Under the pieces are notes generated by a model. It was not told the origin of the DNA and did not search any database. It saw nothing but the letters and a program-made list of their open reading frames with translations. This document shows, piece after piece, positions 16,329 through 24,693 of a stretch of DNA of 35,432 bases (positions within the stretch are counted from its first letter, which is position 1; the number at the start of each line of letters is the position of its first letter). The stretch covers positions 1,187-36,618 of the forward strand of contig CAJUMI010000021.1 of NCBI GenBank assembly GCA_910587545.1, read 5' to 3'. The position numbers were made by a program, and so were the translations under genes. The DNA is from an uncultured Muribaculaceae bacterium. Lineage in GTDB: Bacteria > Bacteroidota > Bacteroidia > Bacteroidales > Muribaculaceae.

Positions 16329-16355
16329 AAAAAAGGGCGCACGGTCCGTGCGTCC
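16329..16355 (-). terminator. Intrinsic terminator after the DUF4332 gene
   Basis: On the minus strand, a GGACGCAC/GTGCGCCC stem (7 of 8 bp paired; 16348-16355 with 16335-16342) with a 5-nt loop is followed directly by six U residues (complement of 16329-16334). It lies 33 bp past the stop of the DUF4332 gene and probably ends the long rel operon. Confidence 0.72.
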
Positions 16356-16388
16356 TCACTTAACAATCCTATTATCTTGTATTTAAAA

Positions 16389-16796
16389 CTAATAAGTCAT
16401 AATAGGATCGAGTTCCTTGGCCTGGTCGATCATGCGCTGCACCTCAGACACGGCGGGGACGCGGTTGCAGAGATTTTTCACGTCGTTGATCTCGACAAGT
16501 TTTGCATGCAGATTGGCGGCAACACGATGTCGCAACTCATTGACGGTGTCAACACCGGCGGCCTCGAGCAATTCGGCGAACTGGCCTGCTACGCCTTTGA
16601 TGCGGAACAGGTCGGCATGGTTGGCCCACTTAAGAATAAGTTTGACTGCGATACCGCTTTCCCGAGCAAGAGTCTCGCGGCCTTTGGGAGTAGCCGCACG
16701 CTCAAGCAATTGTTCGGTAGTTACGACGCCAGGCTCTTCAAACTTCCGGGCACACTTATCACAGATACCTTCGATTTGGTCAATTTTGTAAGCCAT
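16389..16796 (-). CDS. DUF4332-family helix-hairpin-helix protein
   Basis: A 135-residue protein beginning MAYKIDQIEGI, typical of the DUF4332 family, which contains two helix-hairpin-helix-like repeats (IEGICDKCARKFEEPGV and IKGVAGQFAELLEAAGVDTV). Such repeats usually bind DNA or RNA non-specifically, but no function is established for this family. The frame extends to a TTG at 16805, but a -7 element at 16803-16810 overlaps that codon, so ATG 16796 is the likelier start. It lies 62 bp below birA, at the end of the rel-porX transcription unit, yet may also be transcribed from its own promoter. It has no signal peptide and is cytoplasmic. Confidence 0.85.
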   Translation of the reverse strand: MAYKIDQIEGICDKCARKFEEPGVVTTEQLLERAATPKGRETLARESGIAVKLILKWANHADLFRIKGVAGQFAELLEAAGVDTVNELRHRVAANLHAKLVEINDVKNLCNRVPAVSEVQRMIDQAKELDPIMTY

Positions 16797-16802
16797 AATA
16801 TA

Positions 16803-16836
16803 CAAATTTAGTGTCAGTTACTGAATAACGCACAAA
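16803..16836 (-). promoter_or_regulatory. Possible promoter of the DUF4332 gene
   Basis: Minus-strand TAAATTTG (16803-16810) is a perfect -7 element. TTTG (16833-16836) lies 22 bp upstream, slightly longer than ideal. The start point would fall within about 2 nt of the ATG at 16796, giving a nearly leaderless transcript. Confidence 0.45.
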
Positions 16837-16858
16837 TCCGTATATTTGTTCCGGCAGC

Positions 16859-17599
16859 TCAGAGAACGGCGGCAACCTCCTTGAAGGCATAGGTGCGCCG
16901 ACAGCCGTCGCGGCCGGTGAGAGTCAGCATTCCCGTCACGGCGACATCGTCAACGGCAGCTTCGAAGATTTCTCCCGAAGCCGCGTCGAGCCAGCGGTGG
17001 AAATCAGTTCCTCGCCACAGCCTGGCCCTGTATTCGCCGACAAGTCGGCAGGGATCGGGTGACGCTTCGTAGGCGGCAAGCCGAGAGAGCAGGCGGTCGC
17101 AGACATCCACAAGTAGACAACCGAGGTCAAAAGTGTGGCCGGTGAGGTTGACCAACGACACCGGATTGGGGGCATCGCTGATAAAGCGTCGCTGATTGAC
17201 ATTGATGCCTATGCCGACAATGGAACGGGCGATATGCCGGCCTTCGAGACTATTTTCGATCAGTATGCCGCAGATCTTTTTGTCGCCGCAGTAAATATCG
17301 TTGGGCCACTTGACCTTGAACTCCATTGCCGAGGCTTCGGCGAGGGAGTCGCAGACGGAGAGCGCCACGACCATCGACAGTTCGAACTGGGCGGCAGCAG
17401 CAATGACCGACGGTCGCAGAAGCATGGAAAAGGTCAGATTGGCATCGGGTTCCGACTCCCATGAGTTGCCGCGCTGACCGCGTCCGGCCGTCTGACGTCG
17501 GACGGCCACAACAGCACCATGGGGCAGCGCGGACACGTCCCGGGCCAAGAGAGAATTGGTCGACCGGGCGGAATCGACCCACCGTATATCAGCCCCCAC
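16859..17599 (-). CDS. birA: Biotin--[acetyl-CoA-carboxylase] ligase
   Basis: A 246-residue biotin protein ligase that activates biotin to biotinyl-AMP and attaches it to carboxylase BCCP domains. The biotin-AMP loop QTAGRGQRGNSWES (residues 36-49), KWPND (97-101) and the catalytic lysine region KKICGILIE (107-115) are all present. GIGINVNQ follows, and a C-terminal SH3-like domain closes the chain. There is no N-terminal winged helix, so it is the ligase-only form and not a transcriptional repressor. It starts 2 bp after the tsaE stop codon, so the two are almost certainly translated from one message. Confidence 0.95.
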   Translation of the reverse strand: MGADIRWVDSARSTNSLLARDVSALPHGAVVAVRRQTAGRGQRGNSWESEPDANLTFSMLLRPSVIAAAAQFELSMVVALSVCDSLAEASAMEFKVKWPNDIYCGDKKICGILIENSLEGRHIARSIVGIGINVNQRRFISDAPNPVSLVNLTGHTFDLGCLLVDVCDRLLSRLAAYEASPDPCRLVGEYRARLWRGTDFHRWLDAASGEIFEAAVDDVAVTGMLTLTGRDGCRRTYAFKEVAAVL

Positions 17600-17601
17600 G
17601 A

Positions 17602-18027
17602 TCAGTCATTGATGATGATATCGCGTGAATTGTCGTCGTTCACGCGGATGTCGACACGCACGGTGTCGTCGGGCAGGATGTCCTCGATGCGCTCGGGCCA
17701 CTCGAGGAAGCAGAGGGCGCCGGAGTCGAAGTAGTCTTCGACTCCGATTTCAAGAACCTCGTCAATATCATCAAGACGGTATAGGTCGAAATGATAGATC
17801 AGCTCGGCAGTAGTGTCGGAGCGATACTCGTTGATTATGGCAAATGAGGGCGAGTTGGTGACATCATCCTCGACTCCGAGACGCCGGCAGAGAGCATTGA
17901 TAAATGTTGTCTTACCGGCGCCCATGTCGCCATAGAATGCATATACGGTCTCGTCGCCCATAGCGGCGACAAACTTTTCGGCGGCTTCGGGAAGCCGGTC
18001 GAGAGAATCGACGTGGATAGTTGTCAT
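17602..18027 (-). CDS. tsaE: tRNA threonylcarbamoyladenosine biosynthesis ATPase TsaE
   Basis: A 141-residue P-loop ATPase with Walker A GDMGAGKTT (residues 33-41) and the TsaE signatures NSPSFAIINEY, then YHFDLYRLDD and CFLEWPE. With TsaB and TsaD it completes the t6A37 modification of ANN-decoding tRNAs. The length is normal and no domain is missing. It lies 12 bp downstream of porX and 2 bp upstream of birA, in the middle of the minus-strand operon, so translation-fidelity, biotin and secretion-control genes share a transcript. Confidence 0.95.
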   Translation of the reverse strand: MTTIHVDSLDRLPEAAEKFVAAMGDETVYAFYGDMGAGKTTFINALCRRLGVEDDVTNSPSFAIINEYRSDTTAELIYHFDLYRLDDIDEVLEIGVEDYFDSGALCFLEWPERIEDILPDDTVRVDIRVNDDNSRDIIIND

Positions 18028-18039
18028 AAATGTCCTTTT

Positions 18040-19593
18040 TTATTTAGCCGACAGTGTGATCAGCGGCACAAGCATCTCTTCGAGCGAGATGCCGCCGTGC
18101 TGGAATGTGTCGGTATAGTACTGAACGTAATAGTTATAATTATTGGGATAAGCGAAGAAATCGCGGTTTGTTGCAAATATATAGGTTGTCGACACGTTGG
18201 GAGACGGGAGACCGAAACGCGCGGGATTTTTTATCTCATAGACCTGCCTGGGGTTGTAATTGAGATTCTTTCCGAGCTTATAACGGAGATTGGTATTGAC
18301 ATTTCGGTCTCCGACGACTTTGACAGGATTGTCGACGCGGACAGTGCCATGATCGGTGGTGAGGATGATCTTGTAGCCTTTTGCCGCGACGGTCTTGAAG
18401 AACTCATAAGCCGAGGAGTGGCGAAACCATGACTCGGTAAGCGAACGGTATGCAGCATTGGAAGCGGCAAGCTCGCGGATCATCCTTGACTCGGTGCGGG
18501 CGTGCGACAGCATGTCGATGAAGTTGAACACAACGACGTTGAGATCGTTTTGTTCGAGGCGTGCGAAGTCGCGTATCAGACGCTCGCCCGAGGCTGTGTC
18601 GTTGATCTTGCTATATGAGAAACGGCACTGCCTGCGGTAGCGCTCAAACTGTGTCGCAATCAGCGGCGACTCGTTGAGGTTCTTACCCTCTTCAGAGTCC
18701 TCGTCGACCCATAGCTCGGGAAACATCTTTGCGATACCCAGGGGCATGAGTCCCGAAAAAATGGCGTTGCGGGCATACTGCGTCGCGGTCGGAAGGATCG
18801 ACGTGTAAAGGTCTTCCTCAATGTTGAAAATATCGGTGAGGAGCGGTTTGATCGTGCGCCACTGGTCGAGGCGGAAATTGTCTATCAGCACGAAAAAAAC
18901 TTTCTCGCCGCTGTCAAGCAGCGGGAACACACGTCGCGAGAATATCTTGTCACTCATCAGCGGGACGCTGTCGGAGTCATCGGACGTGACCCACCGTTCA
19001 TAATTGCGGCGGACAAACTTGTTGAATTCCGAATTGGCCTCGACTTTCTGCATTTCGAGCAGTTCGTCCATATTGGTATCGGTTGAGGCAAGCTCGAGCT
19101 CGCGATAGACGAGTTTGTCATAGAGGGCATACCAGTCTTCAATTGTCGCGGCCGAGTTGATTTGAGCCGAAATATTGCCGAAGTCCCGGCGATAGTCCTG
19201 GGTAGTCCGGTCGGCCACGAGGCGGTCGCTGTGTAGTATCTTCTTAATGGCAAGTAAAATCTGATTGGGGTTGACGGGCTTTATCAGATAATCTGCGATC
19301 TTGCTCCCGACAGCCTGGTCCATGATGTTTTCCTCCTCGCTTTTGGTGATCATTATCACGGGGAGATGAGGCTGGCGCTGCTTGATCAGAGCAAGAGTCT
19401 CGAGGCCGGTGAATCCGGGCATATTCTCGTCAAGGATAACGAGATCGAAGTGCTCACTGTCAGTGAGGGCGAGAGCATCGCTGCCGTTGTTGGCAGTGAC
19501 AAGTTCATAGCCCTTGTTGCGCAGGAACATCAGGTGGGGCTTCAACAGGTCGATCTCATCGTCGGCCCAAAGTATTCGATATCGTGCAGTCAT
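18040..19593 (-). CDS. porX: PorX: response regulator with PglZ (alkaline-phosphatase-fold) effector domain
   Basis: A 517-residue protein starting MTARYRILWADDE. Residues 5-120 are a receiver domain with acidic pocket Asp11/Asp12, phospho-acceptor Asp55 (LVILDENMPG), Thr83 and Lys105. A helical linker follows, then a PglZ domain with the metal-binding motifs FFVLIDNFRLDQW, PTATQYARN, FIDMLSH and TTDHGTVR. This is the layout and length of PorX, the T9SS regulator. PorX homologues have been reported to be zinc-dependent phosphodiesterases acting on oligonucleotides, including cyclic ones. The frame is open 306 bp upstream, into porW, but the RILWADDE start fixes ATG 19593. It sits 16 bp after porW. 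Its cognate kinase PorY is not in the window. Confidence 0.95.
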   Translation of the reverse strand: MTARYRILWADDEIDLLKPHLMFLRNKGYELVTANNGSDALALTDSEHFDLVILDENMPGFTGLETLALIKQRQPHLPVIMITKSEEENIMDQAVGSKIADYLIKPVNPNQILLAIKKILHSDRLVADRTTQDYRRDFGNISAQINSAATIEDWYALYDKLVYRELELASTDTNMDELLEMQKVEANSEFNKFVRRNYERWVTSDDSDSVPLMSDKIFSRRVFPLLDSGEKVFFVLIDNFRLDQWRTIKPLLTDIFNIEEDLYTSILPTATQYARNAIFSGLMPLGIAKMFPELWVDEDSEEGKNLNESPLIATQFERYRRQCRFSYSKINDTASGERLIRDFARLEQNDLNVVVFNFIDMLSHARTESRMIRELAASNAAYRSLTESWFRHSSAYEFFKTVAAKGYKIILTTDHGTVRVDNPVKVVGDRNVNTNLRYKLGKNLNYNPRQVYEIKNPARFGLPSPNVSTTYIFATNRDFFAYPNNYNYYVQYYTDTFQHGGISLEEMLVPLITLSAK

Positions 19594-19609
19594 AAATGCT
19601 GAGTTATTA

Positions 19610-22600
19610 TCATTCGTCAAAGAGAGGATCGTCGCCTTCGCTGCCGGGGTCATAGGCCGGACCCGGAGCTGCGGGAGCCGGCATGGCGGGTCCAGAGGGC
19701 TTGGGCTGCTTGCCTGGCCGGTCAGAACTGTCGGGCTTTTCTGACTGTTCGTGCTTTGCCGGGAGTTCCGGAGATTCGGCGGCCCGGTCGGCTTCGTCAA
19801 GGGTCTCGATTTCCTCGGGCTGAAGTATGCCTTCCTGGGCGTCGACATAGTTCTGCTCCTCAAGATAACGGAAATAGTCGTCAAACGTTCTGCCCTCATT
19901 CATCATTTTTTCGAAGTTAGCCACGCTTATGGCCACAGGGCGCACGCCGGGCGGTAACCGGAAGTCGGGCGACGAGGCCATGACCTGACGGTAGTGGTTG
20001 AGTTCCCCGAGATTTGCAAATCCGCGGATGACAACCATGCCGAGGCGTCCGAAGTTCATCTGTTCGAGATCAAAATCTTTGACAACAAAAGATTTGAAGT
20101 TATGCCTGGCGATTTCGAAAAGCAATTCGTTGGTTGGCACCTCGGCGGCATCGAATACCATCACAAGCATCTGTGAGTTATCGGGATTGAGGTCAAACTC
20201 GACCGGCGTGTCGACCGAAGTGCTGTCGTTGCCGAGTTTCAGATCCCATATCATGCCGCGGATATTGCCGTTTTCAGGCGCCTGCAGCTTGCGGCCCGCC
20301 CGGATGCCTTTCATCCATGACGCCACTATGGGAGTGAGATCCGTGTCAGGATAGCGGTCGAGAAGATCTTTTATCACCGCCGCGAACTTCTCGGGCTGAC
20401 GTTCGGTGACATAAGCCAGAGCGTCGAGGAACATGAACTTAGGCATTATCTTGCTCATGGGGAACTGCTCGGACATGACTTTCAGAGCGTCGTGGACCTC
20501 GGCGTTGCGGTTATTGAGATATGCGTCATAAGCCTGATCGTAGAGCGCCTGCTGACGCTGATCCATCTTGCGGAGATTGTCGATATAGTCCGGATCGCGC
20601 ATCGCAACGCCATATCTGGAGTCAGGGAAATCCGTAATAATTAGCTGACGGTAGCGCTCTGCATGTGCCGCGTCACCCGCCCTCATATACATCAGATATA
20701 GATTGTAATAGACGTCCAGACGATAGACATTGTCGGGATAGTCGGTCAAGAGGCGATCGAACTCCCGCTCTGAAGCGCTGAAATCCTCGAGCTTGTCCTT
20801 GAGTATGACACCCATGTTGTAGAGACCCTCCTGAATGATGTCGTCAGCTGTGGCGCGCTCGGCGTCATCCTTGGGGATCTGGGCGAGATAGTACTCGGGA
20901 TAGTGGGGATCGTCGGTCTTGGCAGACTCGGCATCACGCGCATCATCGACAATCTCAGACGACTCACCGCCTTCTGCATCTGCTTCTGCATCTGCATAGT
21001 CATCGCCGGTGTCGAGATTGAAAGTAGCCTTGTTGCGCCGGCGCCAGTCGTCCTCGAGTTTTCGCGAACCCCAACGGCGCTGGAATTCAGCCCGTCCGGA
21101 GTTGCGGGTAGCGGTGTTGTAAAAGTACCACGAATTGTCGGAATTGATATTGAACGAGTTTGGAGCCTGGGCATTGGATGTCAGTGCGCTGCCTTCGGCC
21201 GCCCGTGCGGCAAGATATTCCTCGCGCGCCGCGGCCTCGGCCTCTTCTTTCTCCTTTTTCTTCAGACGCTCTATTATTTTATTGACCACTTCGAGCTGCT
21301 GCTCGGGGGTCATGCGGCTGAGCCGCAGGAGCGAGTCCTGAAGGGTGACATTCTGAGAGTAAAGCGCCAGTTCGTCAAGCACGTCGCTGCGAAGCACGAG
21401 CGAATCATAGCCGGGGAAAGTCTTGGGCAACTGAGGCACAGCCTCGGCATAGCACGGCTGCGCGAGTCCATACTCCCCGCGGTCATAATACAGCCCTCCC
21501 AGACGCACCTGAGTTATGGCCTTGTCGATGCCTGAGCGGCTGCTCTTTTCGGCGGCCTTGCGGTAGTTGTCTATGGCCTCGAGGGTGTCGCCGCGCGACA
21601 GATAGAGATTGCCGATGGCATAATAGATCTGGTCGAGATATTCCTTGTTACGGTCGTAGCGCGTCATGCGTACGAGCGCTTTCACCTCGGGGGTGATGTC
21701 GGCTCCGTCGTAAACCTCGCTCTGTTTTATACGGGCGTTGAATTTCGTGCGGTAGCTTGTCGAAGCGCCGCTACCGGCCTTTTTATAAGCCTCATAGGCG
21801 TCGCGCTTGCGGCCGAGACGCGTGTAGATCTGGCCGAGAAGAAAATACAGGCGTGTCCGCTGGGGACCGTCCTCGGCCTTTATCGCGCCGAGCAGGTATG
21901 GTATCGCGCCTTCGTAGTCTTCGCTTTTCAGCCGCCAGTCGGCCATAGTGAAGTCATATAGGCCCTTTAACGATTTGTTGACAAGAGAGTCGGGCTTTAT
22001 GCGCGTCAATATCATCTCGGCTTCGAAAAGCCACCCGAGCGAGACATAGCTGCGGGCCTGCCAGAGACGGGCTTCGGTGACTGTGTTGGGCAACCAGGTG
22101 AAATGACGGCTGATATAGAAAAATGTAGAGGCGGCGCCGAGAAAATCACCGTTGAAATACTGGCTGCGCCCCATCAGCATCCACGCATTGTGAAGGAAGG
22201 GATTATACTCGTCGCGCTTCATCCATGCCTTGTAGGCCTCGTCGCGGCTTTTACCGGGCTTTTTTGCCGGGCGCTGCTTGATCGAGCGCAGCTGGATGGC
22301 TTTCTGGGCCTTTTCTATCGAGCGTGTGAAATCGCCCATCGGCTGAGGCGCTGTCTCGTCGCCTTTGGCCTCGACCGGATGCATGAATAGCAAGCGCGAC
22401 GAATAGTCGTCCTCATATTTGTCTTCCATGTCGTCGAGGGTTTCTTTGAAATGGGTGTCGCCGTTGTAATAGACATTGTAGCGGGTAATGAAGGCAGTAT
22501 ACTGCCTTCTTGCCGCAGTATTCTTCTTGCCGCCGCACGACTGAAGCGTCATTGCGGCCAAAACGGCGACAATGACAAAAACGATCATATCAGGAAGCAA

Positions 22601-22618
22601 CCGGCGACGCATCATCAT
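19610..22618 (-). CDS. porW: PorW/SprE: type IX secretion TPR lipoprotein
   Basis: A 1002-residue lipoprotein (lipobox TLQSC, Cys28) opening with the family hallmark RRQYTAFITRYNVYYNGDTHFKE. TPR-type repeats span about 140-460 and 600-800 (for example YLDQIYYAIGNLYLSRGDTLEAIDNYRKA). A charged linker lies at about 520-610 (DAEADAEGGESSEIV). A conserved C-terminal domain includes PDNSQMLVMVFDA and NYVDAQEGI, and a Pro/Ser/Glu-rich tail of about 55 residues ends the chain. PorW/SprE is required for T9SS function and stabilises or links the PorKN ring and translocon components in the periplasm. It overlaps the upstream HD-phosphodiesterase gene by ATGA and precedes porX by 16 bp, so membrane signalling, secretion scaffold and regulator are coupled. 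Confidence 0.92.
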   Translation of the reverse strand: MMMRRRLLPDMIVFVIVAVLAAMTLQSCGGKKNTAARRQYTAFITRYNVYYNGDTHFKETLDDMEDKYEDDYSSRLLFMHPVEAKGDETAPQPMGDFTRSIEKAQKAIQLRSIKQRPAKKPGKSRDEAYKAWMKRDEYNPFLHNAWMLMGRSQYFNGDFLGAASTFFYISRHFTWLPNTVTEARLWQARSYVSLGWLFEAEMILTRIKPDSLVNKSLKGLYDFTMADWRLKSEDYEGAIPYLLGAIKAEDGPQRTRLYFLLGQIYTRLGRKRDAYEAYKKAGSGASTSYRTKFNARIKQSEVYDGADITPEVKALVRMTRYDRNKEYLDQIYYAIGNLYLSRGDTLEAIDNYRKAAEKSSRSGIDKAITQVRLGGLYYDRGEYGLAQPCYAEAVPQLPKTFPGYDSLVLRSDVLDELALYSQNVTLQDSLLRLSRMTPEQQLEVVNKIIERLKKKEKEEAEAAAREEYLAARAAEGSALTSNAQAPNSFNINSDNSWYFYNTATRNSGRAEFQRRWGSRKLEDDWRRRNKATFNLDTGDDYADAEADAEGGESSEIVDDARDAESAKTDDPHYPEYYLAQIPKDDAERATADDIIQEGLYNMGVILKDKLEDFSASEREFDRLLTDYPDNVYRLDVYYNLYLMYMRAGDAAHAERYRQLIITDFPDSRYGVAMRDPDYIDNLRKMDQRQQALYDQAYDAYLNNRNAEVHDALKVMSEQFPMSKIMPKFMFLDALAYVTERQPEKFAAVIKDLLDRYPDTDLTPIVASWMKGIRAGRKLQAPENGNIRGMIWDLKLGNDSTSVDTPVEFDLNPDNSQMLVMVFDAAEVPTNELLFEIARHNFKSFVVKDFDLEQMNFGRLGMVVIRGFANLGELNHYRQVMASSPDFRLPPGVRPVAISVANFEKMMNEGRTFDDYFRYLEEQNYVDAQEGILQPEEIETLDEADRAAESPELPAKHEQSEKPDSSDRPGKQPKPSGPAMPAPAAPGPAYDPGSEGDDPLFDE

Positions 22619-24672
22619 TGGTCATGCACTGCCGGTGAGACATTTTTAGGCGCGTCGGGATAGACGATGCGCGAATGATAGATCGTCTTGAGGCGCTTGA
22701 TAAAAGCCTCCTTGATGACAGGGACATCTCTGAACTCGAGGGGCGATTCGTTAAACATGCCTTCAGATATCTGATTGTCGATGATCTTGTTGACAAGAGC
22801 GCTGATCGAGCGCGGAGTGTGTTCCTGGAGCGAACGGCTCGCGGCCTCGACAGCATCGGCCATCATCAACACGGCGGTCTCGCGCGACCGCGGGTTAGGT
22901 CCTGGATAAGCGAAGGGGGCGGGATCCACGACTTCGTCGGGATGCAGTTTGCAATATGTGTAATAAAAGTACTTTGCCTTACCGCGGCCGTGATGCTCAC
23001 GGATAAAGTCCTTTATTACAGCAGGAAGACCGGCTTTGTCGGCCCTACGAAGGCCGTCGGAGACATGGTTGATCACGATGCGGGCGCTCTGCTCGGGCTG
23101 AAGGGAGTCGTGAGGATTGACGCCATGCTGATTCTCGGTGAAGAACGCGGGGTTGCTCAGCTTGCCTACGTCGTGATACAAGGCTCCGGCCCTGACGAGC
23201 TGCTCGTTGGCGCCTATGCGCTTGGCGGCGTCGGCGGCGAGGTTGCTGACCGACAGCGAATGCTGGAATGTGCCGGGACACTCGTCGTTGAGCTGGCGTA
23301 GAAGCGGATTGTTGGTATCGGCAAGTTCGACGAGTGTTACTTCGGAAATGAATCCGAACAAGCGTTCGACGCCCGACATCAGCACATAGGCCATCGAACT
23401 GAGAGCCGCATTGACAATCAGATACACAACCATTCTCCATGCGAAGCCCTCGAGAGTGCCGTTCATCAGAAGTTCAAGGGCTACATAAGCGATCAGATAG
23501 GTGGCGGCGACAAAACCGGCAGTGCGCAGCAGTTCGGAGCGCTGGTTGAGCTTGCGCAATGTATAGACAGCGACGGACGCCGCTGAGAACTGCAGGAATA
23601 TGAATTCGAGGGGAAACGAAGTGATGGCGGCGCATATCAGCGTCAGTACAGACGAGACCATAAGAGCCGTGCGGCCGTCGAAGAACACCAGCACCAGCAC
23701 CGGGACTATGGTCAGAGGGGCTATATATATGCCCGAGCCGACAAAAGTGTTGAGCGCCAAAGCGACGAGGAAGAAGACCGTGATCAGCAGCATGATGAAG
23801 CTGAACGCCCGCACTTCGTTGTAAATACGGCGGTTGTAGAACATCAGATAGCCGTAGAGCACGATGATCAGCATGACCACGTAGAGAAACTGACCGAATA
23901 GCATGAGCCAGTCGCTCTTGCCGGCTTTGGTTATGCTCGCCTCGATCATGCGTTCATAGGTGCGCAGGTTGGTGAAATCCTGCGGGCTGATGATAGTGCC
24001 TTTGTCGATGATCGTCTGTCCCTGCTGAATGACACCTCTGTCGGCGGTCAGAGTGAGATAGTCGTAGTCGTAGTGGCGGCGGCTCTCGGCATCGTTGTAG
24101 ATTATATTGGGACGCAATATGTTCTGCAGATTGGCGGAACTGAAATACTGATGCAGCCCGGGATCGGTGATCGTTGAGTCGAGTCGCAGATAGATGTCGC
24201 GCGCCGAGGTGAAATGAGATGTCGACATCTCACTGAGGACGTTTTTGTCGAGTATCCTCACTTTCGGGAGCCGGCCGTCGGTTATATTCTCCCGTGTCTG
24301 TCCGTCGACGACGCCCGACGAATAGATCTTGCGCAGGCGCGCTGCAAGTTCATTGCGATAGTTTGTGCCGGGAACCGGCGGCAACTCGGCGATCACAGAG
24401 TCGATCATGAGCTGGTTGATCTCGTAGACGGGAACGAAATGAGCCTCGAGTGAATCACGAGCGGCAAGGATGGTGGTCGAGTCGGCATGGATTGGAATAT
24501 CAAACGGAGCTATCAGTTTGGCATAATTCCACGGACGGTTCTGCTCATAATTATAATGGTTTGACTCGGGATGCGGGTAGAAGTAGGTTATCATGATGGC
24601 GGCAGCCACGCACGTCAACAGTCTGACGACCACTGCCTTCTTGCTTAACTTCTTTAATATCTGTTTGTGCAT
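22615..24672 (-). CDS. pgpH: 7TM-HD cyclic-dinucleotide phosphodiesterase, PgpH-like
   Basis: A 685-residue membrane protein. A first helix (about 16-33) leads to an extracytoplasmic 7TMR-HDED region to about 265 (AARDSLEAHFVPVYEINQ, then DRGVIQQGQTIIDKGTIIS). About seven membrane helices follow (roughly 268-455). A cytoplasmic HD domain carries the ligands YHDVGKL, then NPHDSL, IREHHGRGK and MMADAVEAASR. This is the PgpH architecture; PgpH hydrolyses cyclic-di-AMP to pApA and is tied to (p)ppGpp signalling. It is 21 bp downstream of rel and overlaps porW by 4 bp. The architecture is certain; the c-di-AMP substrate is by homology. Confidence 0.92.
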   Translation of the reverse strand: MHKQILKKLSKKAVVVRLLTCVAAAIMITYFYPHPESNHYNYEQNRPWNYAKLIAPFDIPIHADSTTILAARDSLEAHFVPVYEINQLMIDSVIAELPPVPGTNYRNELAARLRKIYSSGVVDGQTRENITDGRLPKVRILDKNVLSEMSTSHFTSARDIYLRLDSTITDPGLHQYFSSANLQNILRPNIIYNDAESRRHYDYDYLTLTADRGVIQQGQTIIDKGTIISPQDFTNLRTYERMIEASITKAGKSDWLMLFGQFLYVVMLIIVLYGYLMFYNRRIYNEVRAFSFIMLLITVFFLVALALNTFVGSGIYIAPLTIVPVLVLVFFDGRTALMVSSVLTLICAAITSFPLEFIFLQFSAASVAVYTLRKLNQRSELLRTAGFVAATYLIAYVALELLMNGTLEGFAWRMVVYLIVNAALSSMAYVLMSGVERLFGFISEVTLVELADTNNPLLRQLNDECPGTFQHSLSVSNLAADAAKRIGANEQLVRAGALYHDVGKLSNPAFFTENQHGVNPHDSLQPEQSARIVINHVSDGLRRADKAGLPAVIKDFIREHHGRGKAKYFYYTYCKLHPDEVVDPAPFAYPGPNPRSRETAVLMMADAVEAASRSLQEHTPRSISALVNKIIDNQISEGMFNESPLEFRDVPVIKEAFIKRLKTIYHSRIVYPDAPKNVSPAVHDQ

Positions 24673-24693
24673 CTGGCTGATTTGTTGTAATGG

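Noticed and set aside
16308..16811. Plus-strand open frame after the PCMD gene
   Set aside because: It is antisense to the DUF4332 gene and its terminator, whose minus-strand protein is the conserved one.
18040..19899. Longer 619-residue version of PorX
   Set aside because: The extra 102 residues are out-of-frame porW sequence. Receiver domains begin at the RILWADDE strand, which fits the ATG at 19593.
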